This document shows, piece by piece, positions 31,939 to 43,259 of a DNA stretch of 64,000 nucleotides (position 1 is the first letter of the stretch; the number at the start of each line of letters is the position of its first letter). Position numbers and translations under genes: made by a program. Source of the DNA: Didymella arachidicola (taxonomy: Eukaryota > Ascomycota > Dothideomycetes > Pleosporales > Didymellaceae); contig CM049986.1 in the NCBI GenBank assembly GCA_016630955.3, positions 1,240,001-1,304,000 on the forward strand, read 5' to 3'. Under the pieces are notes generated by a model. It saw only the letters and a list, made by a program, of their open reading frames with translations. It was not told where the DNA came from and did not search any database.

Positions 31939-33744
31939 CTATACTTCGCGAATCCAGACCTGGTCACTGTTAGTAAGGCCGAACGATGATGTGAGAGCAC
32001 GAGTGTCTTACCTCCATCTTAGGGGACTCGCCAGCCCTCCTGGCATTGTCCTTGGCCGTGTCGATGGCCATATCTAAGTCGTCCTGGTCGGCCATGGTAA
32101 TCATGTCACCGTCGTCCTTGATCTCTACCTTGAAGTTCTGTCTCATGCCAAACTTCTCTCTGATCGATTGCGAGAACTCGCGCATTGTCATGTCTCCAGT
32201 AACGAAGACGTAGCGAGTGTCGTTGCCGTGAACCTTGACTCGGATCTTGCCAGCGACGCCACGAGCACCGCCGCTGCCACCAGATCTGGTCGAGCGTGCA
32301 GGTGACCGCCTTCGACTCTTGCTGTTACGAGACATCATCTCAAACTCAGCGTCATCGAAGTCGCTGCCATCGTAGTCATCTTCGTCTTCCTCTTCAATAT
32401 AAGCGGGCCGTCTTGAGTTACCGCCTTGTCTGGAACCTCCACCATACTGGCCGCGGCTACCTCGAGACTGGTACGAATCGTATATGTCATCATTGTAATC
32501 ATCGATGATGTCTTCTTCTGAGCCACGGCGACGAGGCTTCTCGCGTGGTCTATTCCGCATGGACTCGGATCGGTTCGGTGGTGGGCGCTCCGAAGCCGAG
32601 CGCTGTACTTGACGACGAGGCTCTTCATTCCTTTCATTCCTCTGGTTTTGGTCAAATGCGGCTCTACCAAGGTTCAATGGTTGTGGCTTGGGCCCACCGC
32701 CGCGCACAGATTGTGCCCGCGACATAGGCTCATTGCTACTACCCTTGGAACTTCGACCATCACCCTCCGGTGGCGGTGTAGGCGGGAACATATTGCGGTT
32801 CATTGGTGGTTCAGACTGTTGGCGCGCTCTACTCTGGAGTTCTGGCTTAACGAGATTGGTCGCGGCGAACGACAGCTTCTCTTCGGGTCTGTCATCCGTA
32901 GCTGTATTGCCCATCTTCTTGATCTCGGCTCCGGTGAATCCAGTGAATGCATTGTTGCGATCCGAAGCGGCCACCAAACGAGCTTTTCCAAGATAATCCT
33001 TTGTCTTCAGGTTCTTGACCTTGGCTTCGTTGGGTCGGTACACAATACCGACTGGAATGGAGAACACGGTGTAGCCCTAGCTTCTGTCAGTCCCAATCTA
33101 GTCGCATACGTTCTGGTCATAGGTACCTCTGCCTCCTCCCGAATAGCTTCATCGATAACGTCATGATCTGGCACAACTTTCTCTTTGGCTGCAAACGACA
33201 AGTCTTGAAGACCCGCGTCTCTTTGCTGCAGATAGATGTAGCAAAGACCGCGATTGAAGAGGACCTCGCACGAATAGAGTTTGAACTTTAGGCCGAGTTG
33301 CTCGTAATCAATATTGTTGTTGCCGCGTAGGTAGAGGAGCGTGTCGTTGAAGTTGGCCAGTGCTTCTTCGAAATCGCCCATCAAGAAGTTCGAGACACCC
33401 TGCTGAAAGTATGCGACAGCGAGATACTGGTCCAGACGCACAGCGCGCTGGTAGCAGTCGACCTGTCTTCGTCAGCACATGCGCGCATGGTCCTGGTTGC
33501 TGTCCTTCACTAACCGCCTTCTCATGTTCACCGAGCGTCGCATGGATCACACCACAATTGAAGAGAATCTTGGATGTGTCTGAGATGGAGTCGAACACCT
33601 TCAATGCTTCGTCGAACTCGTTGTTGTCGTAGCTGGCGAGGGCTGCCACCCAGGTCTCGATTTCCTGCCCCTCTGTTTAGCAATTGGTTGGGAAGGAGCA
33701 ATGGAGCCACCCAGCAGGAAGGCGCGCACCTGCTTCAGAGACAT
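31939..33744 (-). CDS. noxR: NADPH oxidase regulator NoxR (p67phox-like)
   Basis: NoxR activates the fungal NADPH oxidases NoxA/NoxB together with Rac and Cdc24/Bem1, controlling ROS-dependent hyphal fusion, fruiting-body development and, in pathogens, infection structures. Five exons (33744-33730, 33664-33515, 33462-33127, 33076-32012, 31959-31939) give 528 residues. The N-terminal TPR array starts MSLKQEIETWVAALASYDNN and includes DTSKILFNCGVIHATLGEHE and YLAVAYFQQGVSNFLMGDFE. An activation-domain segment follows: GYTVFSIPVGIVYRPNEAKV. The middle is a long disordered Arg/Ser/Gly region. A C-terminal PB1 domain (GKIRVKVHGNDTRYVFVTGD ... DQDDLDMAIDTAK) ends the protein. Exon 1 is 15 nt and the last exon 21 nt (VWIREV), preceded by a perfect TTACTAACAG branch. 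All junctions close in phase. Confidence 0.93.
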
Positions 33745-36127
33745 GACGAAGGTTTCTTTGTACTAGTCACCCGGCAGTATGGTGTCGTCAAGCCTCCAAT
33801 CGCTGCCGCCTACCACTCCACGGTTGAGGTGGGGTAGCGTTCCGTTCCACTCGAGTGCGACCAGATGAACAGCTTCTTCTCTACAGTTTGATGGTAGCCG
33901 CCGGGGCTTTCGGAATGCGCAACGTTGGTGTTATGAAGCGAGCGTGAGTGTTGCGCTTTTGGGTATTATACTCGAGCTATTTTCGAGCTGGACGGCGGTA
34001 TCGTGGTGTTGCACGAGCAGGGCTGCGCAAGTATTAAGGGAGAGTCCGGGTCTGAGGAGAAGGAAGGAGGGTTCGAGGGCAGCACAGCAAGACACGCAGG
34101 GACACGGTGGGAGTTTGGCGGGCGGCTGCAGGCTCACACAGGTGGGGAGACCAATTCTGAGTCGCAGCGCGTCTGGAGTCCATCTTGGCCGGTTCGTCGT
34201 ACCCCTCGCTGATTGGGTGCCTGCATCACGAACGCCGACATCCACGGCGCGTAGCAGTCTCCCAAGACACTTGACACCAACCCGTTTGAGCAATGGCAAT
34301 ACCGCCATTCGCTTTCTTGATAACTTAGCAGCACCTGGAAGCGCTTCCGTCAACTCTCAGGCCTCCGCTCCGCCAGGTGACAGCAGCACAGCGGCGCGGC
34401 AAACTTTCGGTCTTCGCCCCTTGCGGACGTGGACTTCAGCGTTTGAGGTCTGTAACATGGCAACCCTGCCACTGAGACATCCACGTGACAGCTTCTATTC
34501 CTGTCCAGTGAACAAGAAGGCCCACGTTACCAGGCATCAATGCATGAAGTCCTCAGGCTTGTTCGCCTCCGTGAACGGTCTGAGCCTAGAGCCCACCGTG
34601 TCATCGTCCCGTACACGGCATTTCCAAGACCACTTCATAAATTGACAGTGCCGCAGACACCTTGGCACCTCCGTACTTGTCCTACTGCACATGAGACGTC
34701 ACACTGAAAGAATCGCGTGGGGATCGCGCCTGTGACTAGTTTGACCAACTCCACCAAGCTTGCGTGGCGGAAGATGGACAACAGCACACCGCTTGTCTAT
34801 AACCAATCATCGATTTCTGGAAGCGCTGGTCGTCGTAGACATTCTACCGAGAGTCTGCTATAAAGCGAAGAGACTTATGGTTTTCTACCTATGGCAAGGA
34901 GTACTGCAGCCGGGAGTTGACTTAATTATCGTCTATTTATGTCTTGCTACCCTATTGACTGGTATATTCTGTATGCTTTGCCCAAAGCATGCTTCTGTGT
35001 CTTCTGCACGAGGGTCTTGTACAGCTCGAGACAACCCAGCTTCGAGTAGATAGCAAGATTTCCAAACGGTCCAATCATTCTCTAGTCCAGCCCTCGTATT
35101 CCTAATGTCAGCTTCATCTGGCCTGCTTTGCGAGGCAACCTTGTGCGCATATTCACTCTCGTTCTTGGTTCGTGTTCTGCTCTTTCCCGGCACTTCTACC
35201 TTTCTAAATCATCCCAAGTGCTGCTCGACTGGAAACCTCGCAATCGCTTTCGCCTTCGCCAAAAAACGGAAAGATTGACAAAGGCAAGAAAAACATGGTC
35301 ATGTCAACGTTGATCCGGGGATTGCGGCCCTGGAAAGGTGGGTTGCCGAAACGTCGCCGCTGTACTGGGAAGTCGACTGATCTCTAACAATCGTTGAACC
35401 TGAAGTGAGCACCACCAGTATTGTTTAGCTGTAGACGCAGGGGCGGTTGTATGCCACTGGGCAACGCATGAGAGTCTTCAAGCTACTCTGGTGGGCGACG
35501 TGTATGACCAGCACCTCGGAGCTGTGTCCCTCCTCGATACCGGCTACTGAGATGCTAGCCAACCCTATACTGATGATACTATTCTGTAAGTCGAGCTTCT
35601 TAAGGATTGTTTTAGCTTAATGACTGTCAAAAATGGTTAAGACTACACGCAACGGACAGCGGATTGCCGATATCGATCGGTCACTTCTGCTGATTCAACG
35701 CGTCGCCTTAGCTACGTGACCGCCGGGCAGTTAGCTAACGAGTAAGATCATATACTTTCTCCGACCGCACCGCCGTGCTCGTCAGCGTCTTTGCTTCCGG
35801 TCAGATGATAGGATCAGACACCAGCTCGAATGTGCTGATGTACTGACATGCTGAAAGAAGGTCGTTCGGGAAGCCAACCGATCGTATAAGGTTGAAGCTG
35901 CACAGCCGCCCAGTTGGTCTCTGACTCACTGGTGCAGCCCAAGCCAGCACTTGTTGTAAATCATTACAGATCTTCCAGATGCATACTCCGTGCAACGTTC
36001 TCATTACTGCGTTTTTTGCATCTATGTGTTTTTCCGTGCCGATAAGTCTTTCCTTGAAGCTTGCTACTCTGCGTCTCTCCGCTGTTGGTTCATATTCCCA
36101 CTGTCGCCTGTCCTGCGCTTCCTGTGG
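33745..36127. other. Gene-poor intergenic region
   Basis: 2.4 kb upstream of noxR with no supported gene. The first few hundred bases are likely the noxR promoter. The remainder contains stop-rich frames without recognisable motifs. It borders the decayed membrane-protein genes to the right. Confidence 0.5.
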
Positions 36128-37010
36128 CTACGACCTGCCTAGAACGGTCTGTCTCGACCATGCCGACGCTTCCCACCCCCTCCAACCACTGTCAAGTTCA
36201 GCTATTGTATGTGTATGGTCGGCCTCAAATGGTTTCTGAGGCTCCTCCGCTCCTTTCACTTCATGAATGGCCTCACCGTCGATCTCACTCGGTCCGGTTT
36301 TGTTTCTTGTGTTGTTCGCAGGGCCAATATTGCCAGGACTAACACTATCTGGTACGATAGCTTCCTCTTCACTGTTCAGTGATTTTGTGCGGTTTCTCTT
36401 CTGCTTCCTCTTTCACAAGTGGATGGTTAATCCTATTATGATCAATCCCGCAACAGCAGCCCTAATACTCAGGCCAACTGTTGCACTAGTAGAAAGACCG
36501 CTCTTCTGAGCGTTCGGCGCAGCGTTGAAGCCACTGGTGACTGTTGATGGCACAGAACTGAACTCGGACGCTGATACCATTAGCTTTCATGTCGCGAGAG
36601 GCTCCCTTCCAGTGGGTTGAACTTAGAGTCACCGGTTGGGCCGGAAGGAAATTCAGTCGGAGTACTGGCCATGTTTCCCGAGTCTGCGAATATCAGAGGG
36701 TTGGCGGGAGGTGCAGAGGTTTCTTTTCAAGAACGTGACACGCGCCGCAGGACACTCTTGAGAGGGTGCACAAGGGTGGCTGTGCGAGGATAGTTCTGAA
36801 CTGCACAAAGCAAGAGGCAACGCCAACGGCTGGACACTGGGTATAACAATTGGTACTCATTGATATGAGGTAGTGTACCTATGTTAACCATGCTCTTCGC
36901 TGGCCCATCAACTGGCAAGGCCGATGAGGTGCAGCTTTGCAGATAACTGTTCACCAAGATCTTCATTGGCTCGTCAACTACCGGTACTAATAGAACGTCA
37001 TTCGAGGAGG
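36128..37010 (-). pseudogene. Decayed single-pass membrane-protein gene
   Basis: The best part is a minus-strand frame from ATG at 36580 to TAG at 36128. It has an Ser/Thr-rich stalk (FSSVPSTVTSGFNAAPNAQK), a membrane helix (GLSIRAAVAGLIIIGLTIHL), then TGA at 36415-36413, then a basic stop-transfer (KRKQKRNRTK) and an acidic tail (EAIHEVKGAEEPQKPFEA). The order is that of a fungal type I membrane protein, broken by one stop exactly after the helix. Upstream, a protein-like frame (TGDSKFNPLEGSLSRHES) joins only through a frameshift near 36585. A further exon-like piece at about 37010-36870 (DVLLVPVVDEPMKILVN then SYLQSCTSSALPVDGPAKS) may be the ectodomain. The family is unknown. Confidence 0.55.
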
Positions 37011-37067
37011 TTGGAGGCTGTGTACGAGGAAGCTCTTATTTTTTTTCTTTCTTAGAAATCAGCGTGT

Positions 37068-37156
37068 CGTCAAGCCCCGGCTCCGGCTCACCGCGGCAAG
37101 CAAACCCAAAAGGTATCACGACCCACTCTAATAGTAAGCCCTTGGACGGAACAGTA
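37068..37156. repeat. Dispersed hairpin repeat, copy 1
   Basis: This is about 89 bp, similar to 60062-60148. The shared core includes aaaaggtatcacga, cactct and ggaacagta. Its inverted arms are degenerate compared with copy 2. It ends directly at the target site of the neighbouring MITE. Confidence 0.65.
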
Positions 37157-37159
37157 TTA

Positions 37160-37394
37160 CTGTGGTAGGAGAGCGTAAGTATTGTGGGTGGGGAACGGCG
37201 TTCAGGGTTGCGGACCGAAACAATGGGATTGTTATTTATACTTTCGTCAAATTAAATAGTTATAATTGCTAACTTATACGCTAACGTTATCTAGCAACTT
37301 GCAAATAATAAAACTTTTAATACACGGGGATTACGCGTCTGAGTCCACAAGCCACTCAAAGACCCACCCACAATATTTATGCCCCCTACCACAG
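37160..37394. mobile_element. MITE with TA target duplication (Tc1/mariner type)
   Basis: This is a 235-bp non-coding element bounded by TA on both sides (37158-37159 and 37395-37396). Terminal inverted repeats of about 33 bp start CTGTGGTAGG and contain TATTGTGGGTGGG on both ends, with a few mismatches and one indel between. The interior is AT-rich with no ORF. Size, TA duplication and TIRs fit a miniature Tc1/mariner/pogo-derived element. Its TIRs differ from those of the Fot1 element at 45539, so another transposase must have moved it. Confidence 0.8.
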
Positions 37395-37396
37395 TA

Positions 37397-37859
37397 AATG
37401 CTCGTGCACGAGGCACAAAAACCAGTCTGCCGACTTTGTGAACAACTATCTTACTATCTCGAGTTGACTGAACATGTTCCCAATCCTTGTCAACAGTCTA
37501 GCACCTAAATTTTCACCGAGCATATATTCAGCCGGTCCTTCTGCCTCATCTTCAATGAGAACGCACCAGAGCAGTCCAACAGCGTCAGACCTGAGTGCTG
37601 GTTTTATCCCTATGAAGCACTTAGTTGATGAGAAGAGACATTGCTGGTGGCGCCTGGCAACTTGCAGCGCCTCTGAATCTTTCTTCCCGGCGTTGATGCA
37701 TCTCATTGTGTCGAATATTTGAAAATATGGCATCCCCTGTGGCAGGTGCTTCCCAGCCAACCCAATTGCTCTCCAACTCGGCAGGTTCCGGTCTTTCCGC
37801 AATCTGTTGGAACTCTTCTATTCTTCTGTCGGTTCCCTCTCTGGCAGTCTCTTGGGAAT
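37397..37859. other. Intergenic with ambiguous frames
   Basis: Minus-strand frames here (AERPEPAELESNWVGWEAPA and others) may be the eroded cytoplasmic tail of the membrane-protein pseudogene immediately to the right. No intact gene is supported. Confidence 0.35.
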
Positions 37860-38231
37860 CATTTGTGGCTGAGAGCTCACGGTACTCTAGTATCAGGAGT
37901 AAGTTTTGTGAGTGGGTTCGGCACAGCCGAAGTACCACAGTACGGCTTACTCTTGCCAGAAAGCTCAGAACTGTCTGGCAGATGTCCAATAAGAGTTCTG
38001 CGCTTTCCGTCGCTGCAGCCAAGTAAAGCAGATTACGGACGCTATCACGGCTATGCCAGCCAAGGTAGCTCCGATGCCAATGCCTGCTTTGGCACCAGTG
38101 GAAAAACTGGAAGACTTGACAGCCGCCGGTAACTTGCGTCGCCTACGGGCTGAGAAGTGGTGGCAGTTATTGTGAATCGTGAAGATGTGAGACAGAGGAT
38201 AATCCCAGCGCAGAGACACTGGTGGGGCCAT
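37860..38231 (-). pseudogene. Second decayed membrane-protein gene
   Basis: The minus-strand frame contains KSSSFSTGAKAGIGIGATL then AGIAVIASVICFTWLQRRKA, a Ser-rich stalk, the STGAKAGIG-type lead-in and membrane helix typical of fungal single-pass cell-surface proteins, then a basic stop-transfer. The frame ends at a TGA (37967-37965) after TSARQF, while the next codons still look coding (AFWQE, then a GTAAGC donor). Upstream coding appears to shift frame (FTITATTSQPVGDASYRR in another frame). No full ectodomain or start is visible. Together with the copy at 36128 it suggests two eroded relatives in the same orientation. Confidence 0.45.
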
Positions 38232-38357
38232 TGGCTTTGAATTCTGCTTGTGAAGTGAGGGAAAGAGTGTGCATAGTAGCTGCGCCAGGTTCGACGAAGG
38301 AACACACGCGGAACCTTCCTATTGATCTCCAAGCTCTCTGCGTTCGAAGCCACCCAC

Positions 38358-40604
38358 CTATACCTTCCGTCTGACTAAGCCCCTGAAGAAGTCGAAGCTA
38401 TTGCTATCACTCTGCAAGCTGATAATCTTGCCTGTGGGGCGATCCTGCCACCCCAGCTCCTCCGCCAGCAGTAAACCCCAGTCTCGCGTGATTCCTTTGA
38501 TCCTCGCTTTGACACCGCCTTCGCTTTCCAACTCAACGATCTGATCAGTGTGCAGCCAAGCACGATAGTACTGTTCCTCCATATCGCGACTGAATCCCTT
38601 TGTACAAAACGTCGTGTACAGGGACTCGAAAGAAGCGAGAATTGATGCAAGCAGCTTCTCCTGCGTGAAAGGCTTGAGCGGCGGCATCTGACCGGCTGCG
38701 AGCTGATTCAGAGATGTCGTGGGCAGCGCATTGGATAGGTTGAGTCCGATGCCGCAGACAACGTCGTAGCTGGAGCCGGAGTATGAGCTATTCACCAGTA
38801 TACCGCCAATCTTAACAATGGGATTATTGCTGCTTCCGGAGAGTTGCGCATAGATATCGTTTGGCCACTTGAGCTTGACGGGTATCTTTTCGTAGCCGGG
38901 CGCGTATTCTTGAATACCCTGAACAATGGCGAGAGCGGCAAGATATTGAATGAAGATAACTGGTGCCGATTGAGACAGAGTAAAGTTGTGGTGCAGGACG
39001 GTGCTGAACATCATCGCACCTGGTGGAGCTACCCAGACATTCGAACCACGACCACGGCCGGCGATTTGCGTCGTGGCTGTTACAGTGAAGCCATTGGGTA
39101 AGCTCCGTAGGAGAACAGGATTCTTGTCGAGGAGCGTGTTGGTGCTAGTGACTACTTCGCTATAGATAAGAGTTGCGCCAAACGCTGCAGATGGATTGCG
39201 CAACTTGGTGTGATAGTGGTGCAAGTTGGCGTAGAACACTTCGTGATGGAATGGGGTCTCGCGAGTTGTTGGTACGCCTTCCTTGTGTGGAACGATCGTC
39301 TTGACAACTTTATCGTAGGACAAAATCTGATCGAAAGCAGAGTTTGCCGTGTAGTCGATGCATTCTTGGATCTCTTCTTCTTTTGTTTTTGGCTTGTTTT
39401 CGTCTGCGTTCTCCGGAATTTTCTCCTCTTCCTCTTTGGTTGTACCTTGCAACGAAGCAATCGTTGGCAGCTTCTCCGAGACTGCGCTGACAGCTCGTTT
39501 CAACTCTTTGACGCCCCACACGGAGCCTTCCTTCTCAACATGGAAGACGTCGTTGCCACCTTGGATGTAGTCCTCGCCATCGACTACAGTGATGACTTGG
39601 GCCCAAGACGCGATAAGGTCTGCGACGACTGCCGGTTTGTGAGACGTGAGATGCAGGCGGGACAGTGATGGTACCGCTCGTTCCTGCTCATTGACATTCA
39701 GGCCCAACTTGCGTAACATCAATCCCAAGAAAGCAATCCTGTCTGCATTCGTTGAAGTGATCGAATCGATCAAAGATGCGTACGACGGGAGACTGGGTAC
39801 TTGGCTCAAGTTCTGTGGTGCAAATCTGTGGCAAGGCATCAGTCAAGTCATCATTGAAGCGCGGTCTGCAGACTTACTCAGGGTGCGGCCCGGTGAGTAT
39901 GGCATGACCTTCACCAATTTTGCGATAGACAACTGCCGCTTGGCTTTCGCCAGAATCAACATGCAGGTCTTCCGTGTAGCTGGCAAGGACCTGCACACCT
40001 CTTGCCTCAAGTTTCTTCGCATCAACAAACACTCCGCCGCCATTGTAGTAGCACTTGAAGGCACTCGCGGTCCCCTCCTTCACATTTTCGAAAGCTGCCT
40101 TTTCGATCCTGATATTTGCTGCCTTGGCACCAGCCTCACTTGCGTATTTGAAGCCCTCGAACGCCAATCCTCGACATATACCCGGGAAGAAAGCCAACTC
40201 GCGGTCTCCAACGACCGCCAACTTAGGATCATCAACTTCAAACTCGCATTTTGCGCTTCCGTAATAGCCACCAGCGCAGAAGCCAAGGTATGAACCACCG
40301 GCGTTTACGTAGCGGCTGATGCGGCGGTTGCCCTCACCATTCAAACTGCGGCAGTACCCTAGGTCTGCACCGCCAGGGAAAACTAAAAGAGCGCAAGTAC
40401 TGGCCCATGGCTCTTTGATGAGCACATCTCCTGTAACGGGTATCACAGCATATGCTGGTGAAAGCAGGCGGCGAAGGGTGTAGAGACAATGGCGAACAGA
40501 CTCACTGGTGCTACCATGCCCTGCTACGCGTAAATGATAGGTTAACAAGTGTTGTTGTCAGTCATACCAGAATATACCAAGATATTCAACTTCCTGGTTG
40601 CCAT
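38358..40604 (-). CDS. BPL1: Biotin--protein ligase (holocarboxylase synthetase)
   Basis: Bpl1 attaches biotin through biotinyl-5'-AMP to acetyl-CoA carboxylase, pyruvate carboxylase and other carboxylases. Exons 40604-40568, 40523-39878 and 39825-38358 give 716 residues. The N-terminal glutamine-amidotransferase-like BPL_N domain spans SAGHGSTSESVRHCLYTLRR, PVTGDVLIKEPWASTCALLV, FPGGADLGYCRSLNGEGNRR, GSYLGFCAGGYYGSA and GPHPEF. The catalytic domain has EVVTSTNTLL, the adenylate-binding TQIAGRGRGSNVWVAPPGAM, VKLKWPNDIYA with the catalytic-site Lys, KIGGILVNSSYSG and GIGLNLSN. The C-terminal domain ends KGITRDWGLLLAEE. The first exon is 37 nt (MATRKLNILVYS), chosen because it restores the conserved N-terminus in phase. 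It shares a 122-bp divergent promoter with COA4. Confidence 0.95.
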
Positions 40605-40726
40605 GGTGGTGACGTTGTGCGTCGGGGCCGAAAGATCCGACCTTCTACCGTGAAGGTCTGCACGTAATCTGCTCACGCGCCGAAGGCTACGACAAGCACC
40701 TGTTCACTATCCCAAGCTCTTCCAAT
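40605..40726. promoter_or_regulatory. Divergent promoter BPL1/COA4
   Basis: Only 122 bp separate the start codons of BPL1 (minus) and COA4 (plus), so both 5' leaders must be very short or overlapping. No specific binding site was identified. Confidence 0.5.
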
Positions 40727-41174
40727 ATGTCCGAAAATACCAAGGAACAAGCTGTTGCAGCGCAGTCGATGGTCGATGATGAGCCAGACGATTGGTGAGC
40801 CCAATTGATGTTGAGGAGGTTGTGATGCGTTGGCTGATGGACATGCAGGGACAAGAGGATCTTCAGCACAGGCTGTGCAGGTGTGATTGACGAGAGCGGG
40901 TGATGGACCAGGCTGACTCTAGCAGATGAAAACGCAAAACTGACAGACTGCTACTACGAGAAGAAAGACTGGCGAGCGTGCAAAACTGAGGTGAGTCGGA
41001 GGTGATCTCGAACATTGAGCCTCGGGCGCCGAGATGTTGCCGAACCATCGCAGACGGCCGCCGTTTCCATCCACCTGAAATTCCTCAACTAAGACTTACT
41101 CGCAGATGGAGACATTTCGGCGATGCTGGCAAAAGCATGGCAACGACAAGAGGACAGACTCGAAAGACATCTGA
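40727..41174 (+). CDS. COA4: Cytochrome c oxidase assembly factor Coa4 (twin CX9C)
   Basis: Coa4/Cmc3 is a small intermembrane-space protein, imported by the Mia40 pathway, that helps assemble cytochrome c oxidase. Four exons (40727-40794, 40849-40880, 40923-40990, 41106-41174) give 78 residues. All introns are GT-AG and close in phase. The sequence runs MSENTKEQ, an acidic DDEPDDWDKRIFSTGC, then two CX9C pairs: C-ADENAKLTD-C and C-KTEMETFRR-C, separated by YYEKKDWRA. WDKRI before the first Cys and RCWQKHGN after the last are typical of Coa4. No exon exceeds 70 nt, so the gene is invisible to simple ORF finding. Confidence 0.85.
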
Positions 41175-41521
41175 ACGTTGTGGGCGTGGCACATGAGTGA
41201 CAACAGGTGTTCAGGTATTAAAAGGAGACGGGTCTCTTGCAATTGCAATCATTCATGTTTCGTTAGGGCGTGTATGATCGTATTTACGCTAAAAATGAGA
41301 ATCGCCCATCAGAGACAAAGTGCCATCTCGATATTCTGGCTGCACGCAAGTGCGCATTCGGACACTCATCGCGCGAGTGCTTACTTCACATAGATCTTGC
41401 CGATCATGAGGCGTTTCTTGGGGTACCCCAAACACTGACCCTGATCGCCCGGTTTAGTTCAATCATCTGTGAGTTTGTTCTGTCTTGCGTGTTGCAAGGT
41501 GAGCTTTGCACCCCTCTCACT
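41175..41521. other. Convergent intergenic region
   Basis: 347 bp between the 3' ends of COA4 and the oxysterol-binding gene. It holds both 3' UTRs; no other feature is seen. Confidence 0.45.
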
Positions 41522-42870
41522 TTACTTCTGCTGGTAGATCGGGGGGTTGACGTCAGGGTGGTACGGCGATGTCGCAGCACTCGCCTTGGTCTGATCAAAT
41601 AGCCAGATGCCGTTGGTCAAGGTCTCGTTAGTCTTTTCTCCGACCTGCGCCGCTAGGCGCTCGAACACTGGCGACTTCTCTGTGCGGGTGAAGAACTTAC
41701 GATCCCATTCGCGCCCAGCTGCTTGCTCCTCCTTGCGCATTTCTCGCTGGCGGTTCTCGATGATAGACTTCTCGGCACTGGTGGTGTCCATATCGCCCTT
41801 GACGATGGCGTCAGCGACCTTCTTCCATGCGCGACGGGACTCGAAGTCATCCTGCTCGGCAACAGGTGCGACTGTCAGAGATGTGGTCTTGTTGGACGCG
41901 GGGTCATGCGAGGAGAAAGTGGACTTGTTCTTAGCGTCTTTGATGGCCCATTTGTCAATCCATTGACCCTCAGCCGAGTAGATCACGTCCTTCTCTTTGC
42001 CTGTGGGGTACAGCGAGGCAGAAAATCGGTTCTTCTTGCCAGAGACCCATCCTTTGCCGCTGTAGTCGATCTTGGCGGTGTATCCGGACGAGGAGGTAAT
42101 GAAGGAAGATCCGTTCAATTCGACGTAGGGAGAGCCCGTGATGAGACCTTCGATGTGCAGCGAAGGAAGAGTGATGAGATAGTCCTCGTCGTAGGCATCG
42201 ATGTGGAGGGTAGCGTGGCCGATTTGCTGTTATCGTCAGACTTTGCTCCATTCTCTAAATAACAGAAACCTACCTTGACGTTAATGGTGCTTGAGAATGA
42301 GGCCTTCTGAGCATTATAGCCTTGCAGACGGACGCCATGTTGCTGGTTCCAAATGGAATATGCAGTGACGGGTGGGTGATGGCTGCGCCGTATGTATCAG
42401 TGCAGCCTAGGCCATGTCTGTAGGGCTCCATACCTGACTTGCTCGCTGACGAGCTGTGTGGTACCTGCCTGGTCCTCCCATTTGCCCAGAAACAGCTCTC
42501 CCAAGAAGGGGTTCAGGGGCTTCTTCTCACTACCCAGCTTCTCACTTCGGCTGGCGTATTGTTGCTTCAATGTGCTCAGGAACCACTTCAATACGAGCGC
42601 AGCGCGTCTAGCAGGGTCCTTCTCGGCGGCGGGCGCGACGAATATGGAAGGATGTTCGGTCCAGTAGGAGGAGAACTCGGTGAGAGATGTCGTGGAAAGA
42701 ATGAAGGCGGGTGCGGTCATAGTCGAGAGATCGCCATTGAAGGATGCGATCGACTATTCGTGTCAGCATCCTCTCGGCGAACAGAAGTTGCACCTTCACC
42801 GTACCTTTAGGAAGCTGCCCCACGAACCCTTTGCCGCTGGGGGCACAGCGGATCCTTCTTTCTCAGCCAT
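41522..42870 (-). CDS. KES1: Oxysterol-binding protein, Kes1/Osh4 type
   Basis: This is a soluble lipid-exchange protein that swaps sterol for PI4P between membranes at the Golgi/ER. Exons 42870-42805, 42753-42434, 42382-42274 and 42226-41522 give 399 residues, one ORD domain without PH domain, as in yeast Osh4. The lid region is WGSFLKSIASFNGDLSTMTA then PAFILSTTSLTEFSSYW. It is followed by KPLNPFLGELF, the signature EQVSHHPPVTAYSIW (its Ser is split across intron 2), HGVRLQGYNAQKASFS, YLITLPSLHIEGLITGSPYV and ELNG. Later come KIDYSGKGWVSGKKNRF and the helical C-terminal part ending with ERLAAQVGEKTNETL. All intron phases close. Confidence 0.93.
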
Positions 42871-43259
42871 GTTGTAGCGTGTTGTGCGTGGATGTAGGGC
42901 TCAAGGAGGTAGAACGTGACGAAGCGTGAACAAGTAATCGATTTCGTGAAGTCCGTAGGGTTGTTGTGACGACCGAGCCGCGGGGAGTTCGGTGGGTCAA
43001 GTTCGCAACACTTAATTAAACTCATTTGGATGACGTCGCCCAGGCGCACCTCAGCCACAAACTACGCAGGGCCATGACAACTGACTTCTTGGTAATTGTG
43101 CGCAACATCACGGGAACAAAAGGTATTTGGAAAGCAGGCAGCCGCAAGCGGGCCACTGAAACTAAATGGTATTGTTGCTCGCTATGCTAATTTTGAAGAA
43201 GTGTCGTGGCTCGTGTACACGTAAAAGCACCTGCGCAATAATCGTGGGAGGCGATCTGC
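42871..43259. other. Intergenic, no gene seen
   Basis: 389 bp between the start of the oxysterol-binding gene and the 3' end of the phosphoglucomutase gene. It probably holds the promoter of the former; no ORF is supported. Confidence 0.45.

Noticed and set aside
33944..34645. 233-codon plus-strand ORF upstream of noxR
   Set aside because: Overlaps equally long antisense frames, with Arg/Ser/Cys-rich chance composition and no recognisable domain.
35979..36342. Small secreted-effector-like ORF with hydrophobic start
   Set aside because: It is antisense to the decayed membrane-protein frame, and its hydrophobic start and Cys content are not backed by any promoter or splice evidence.
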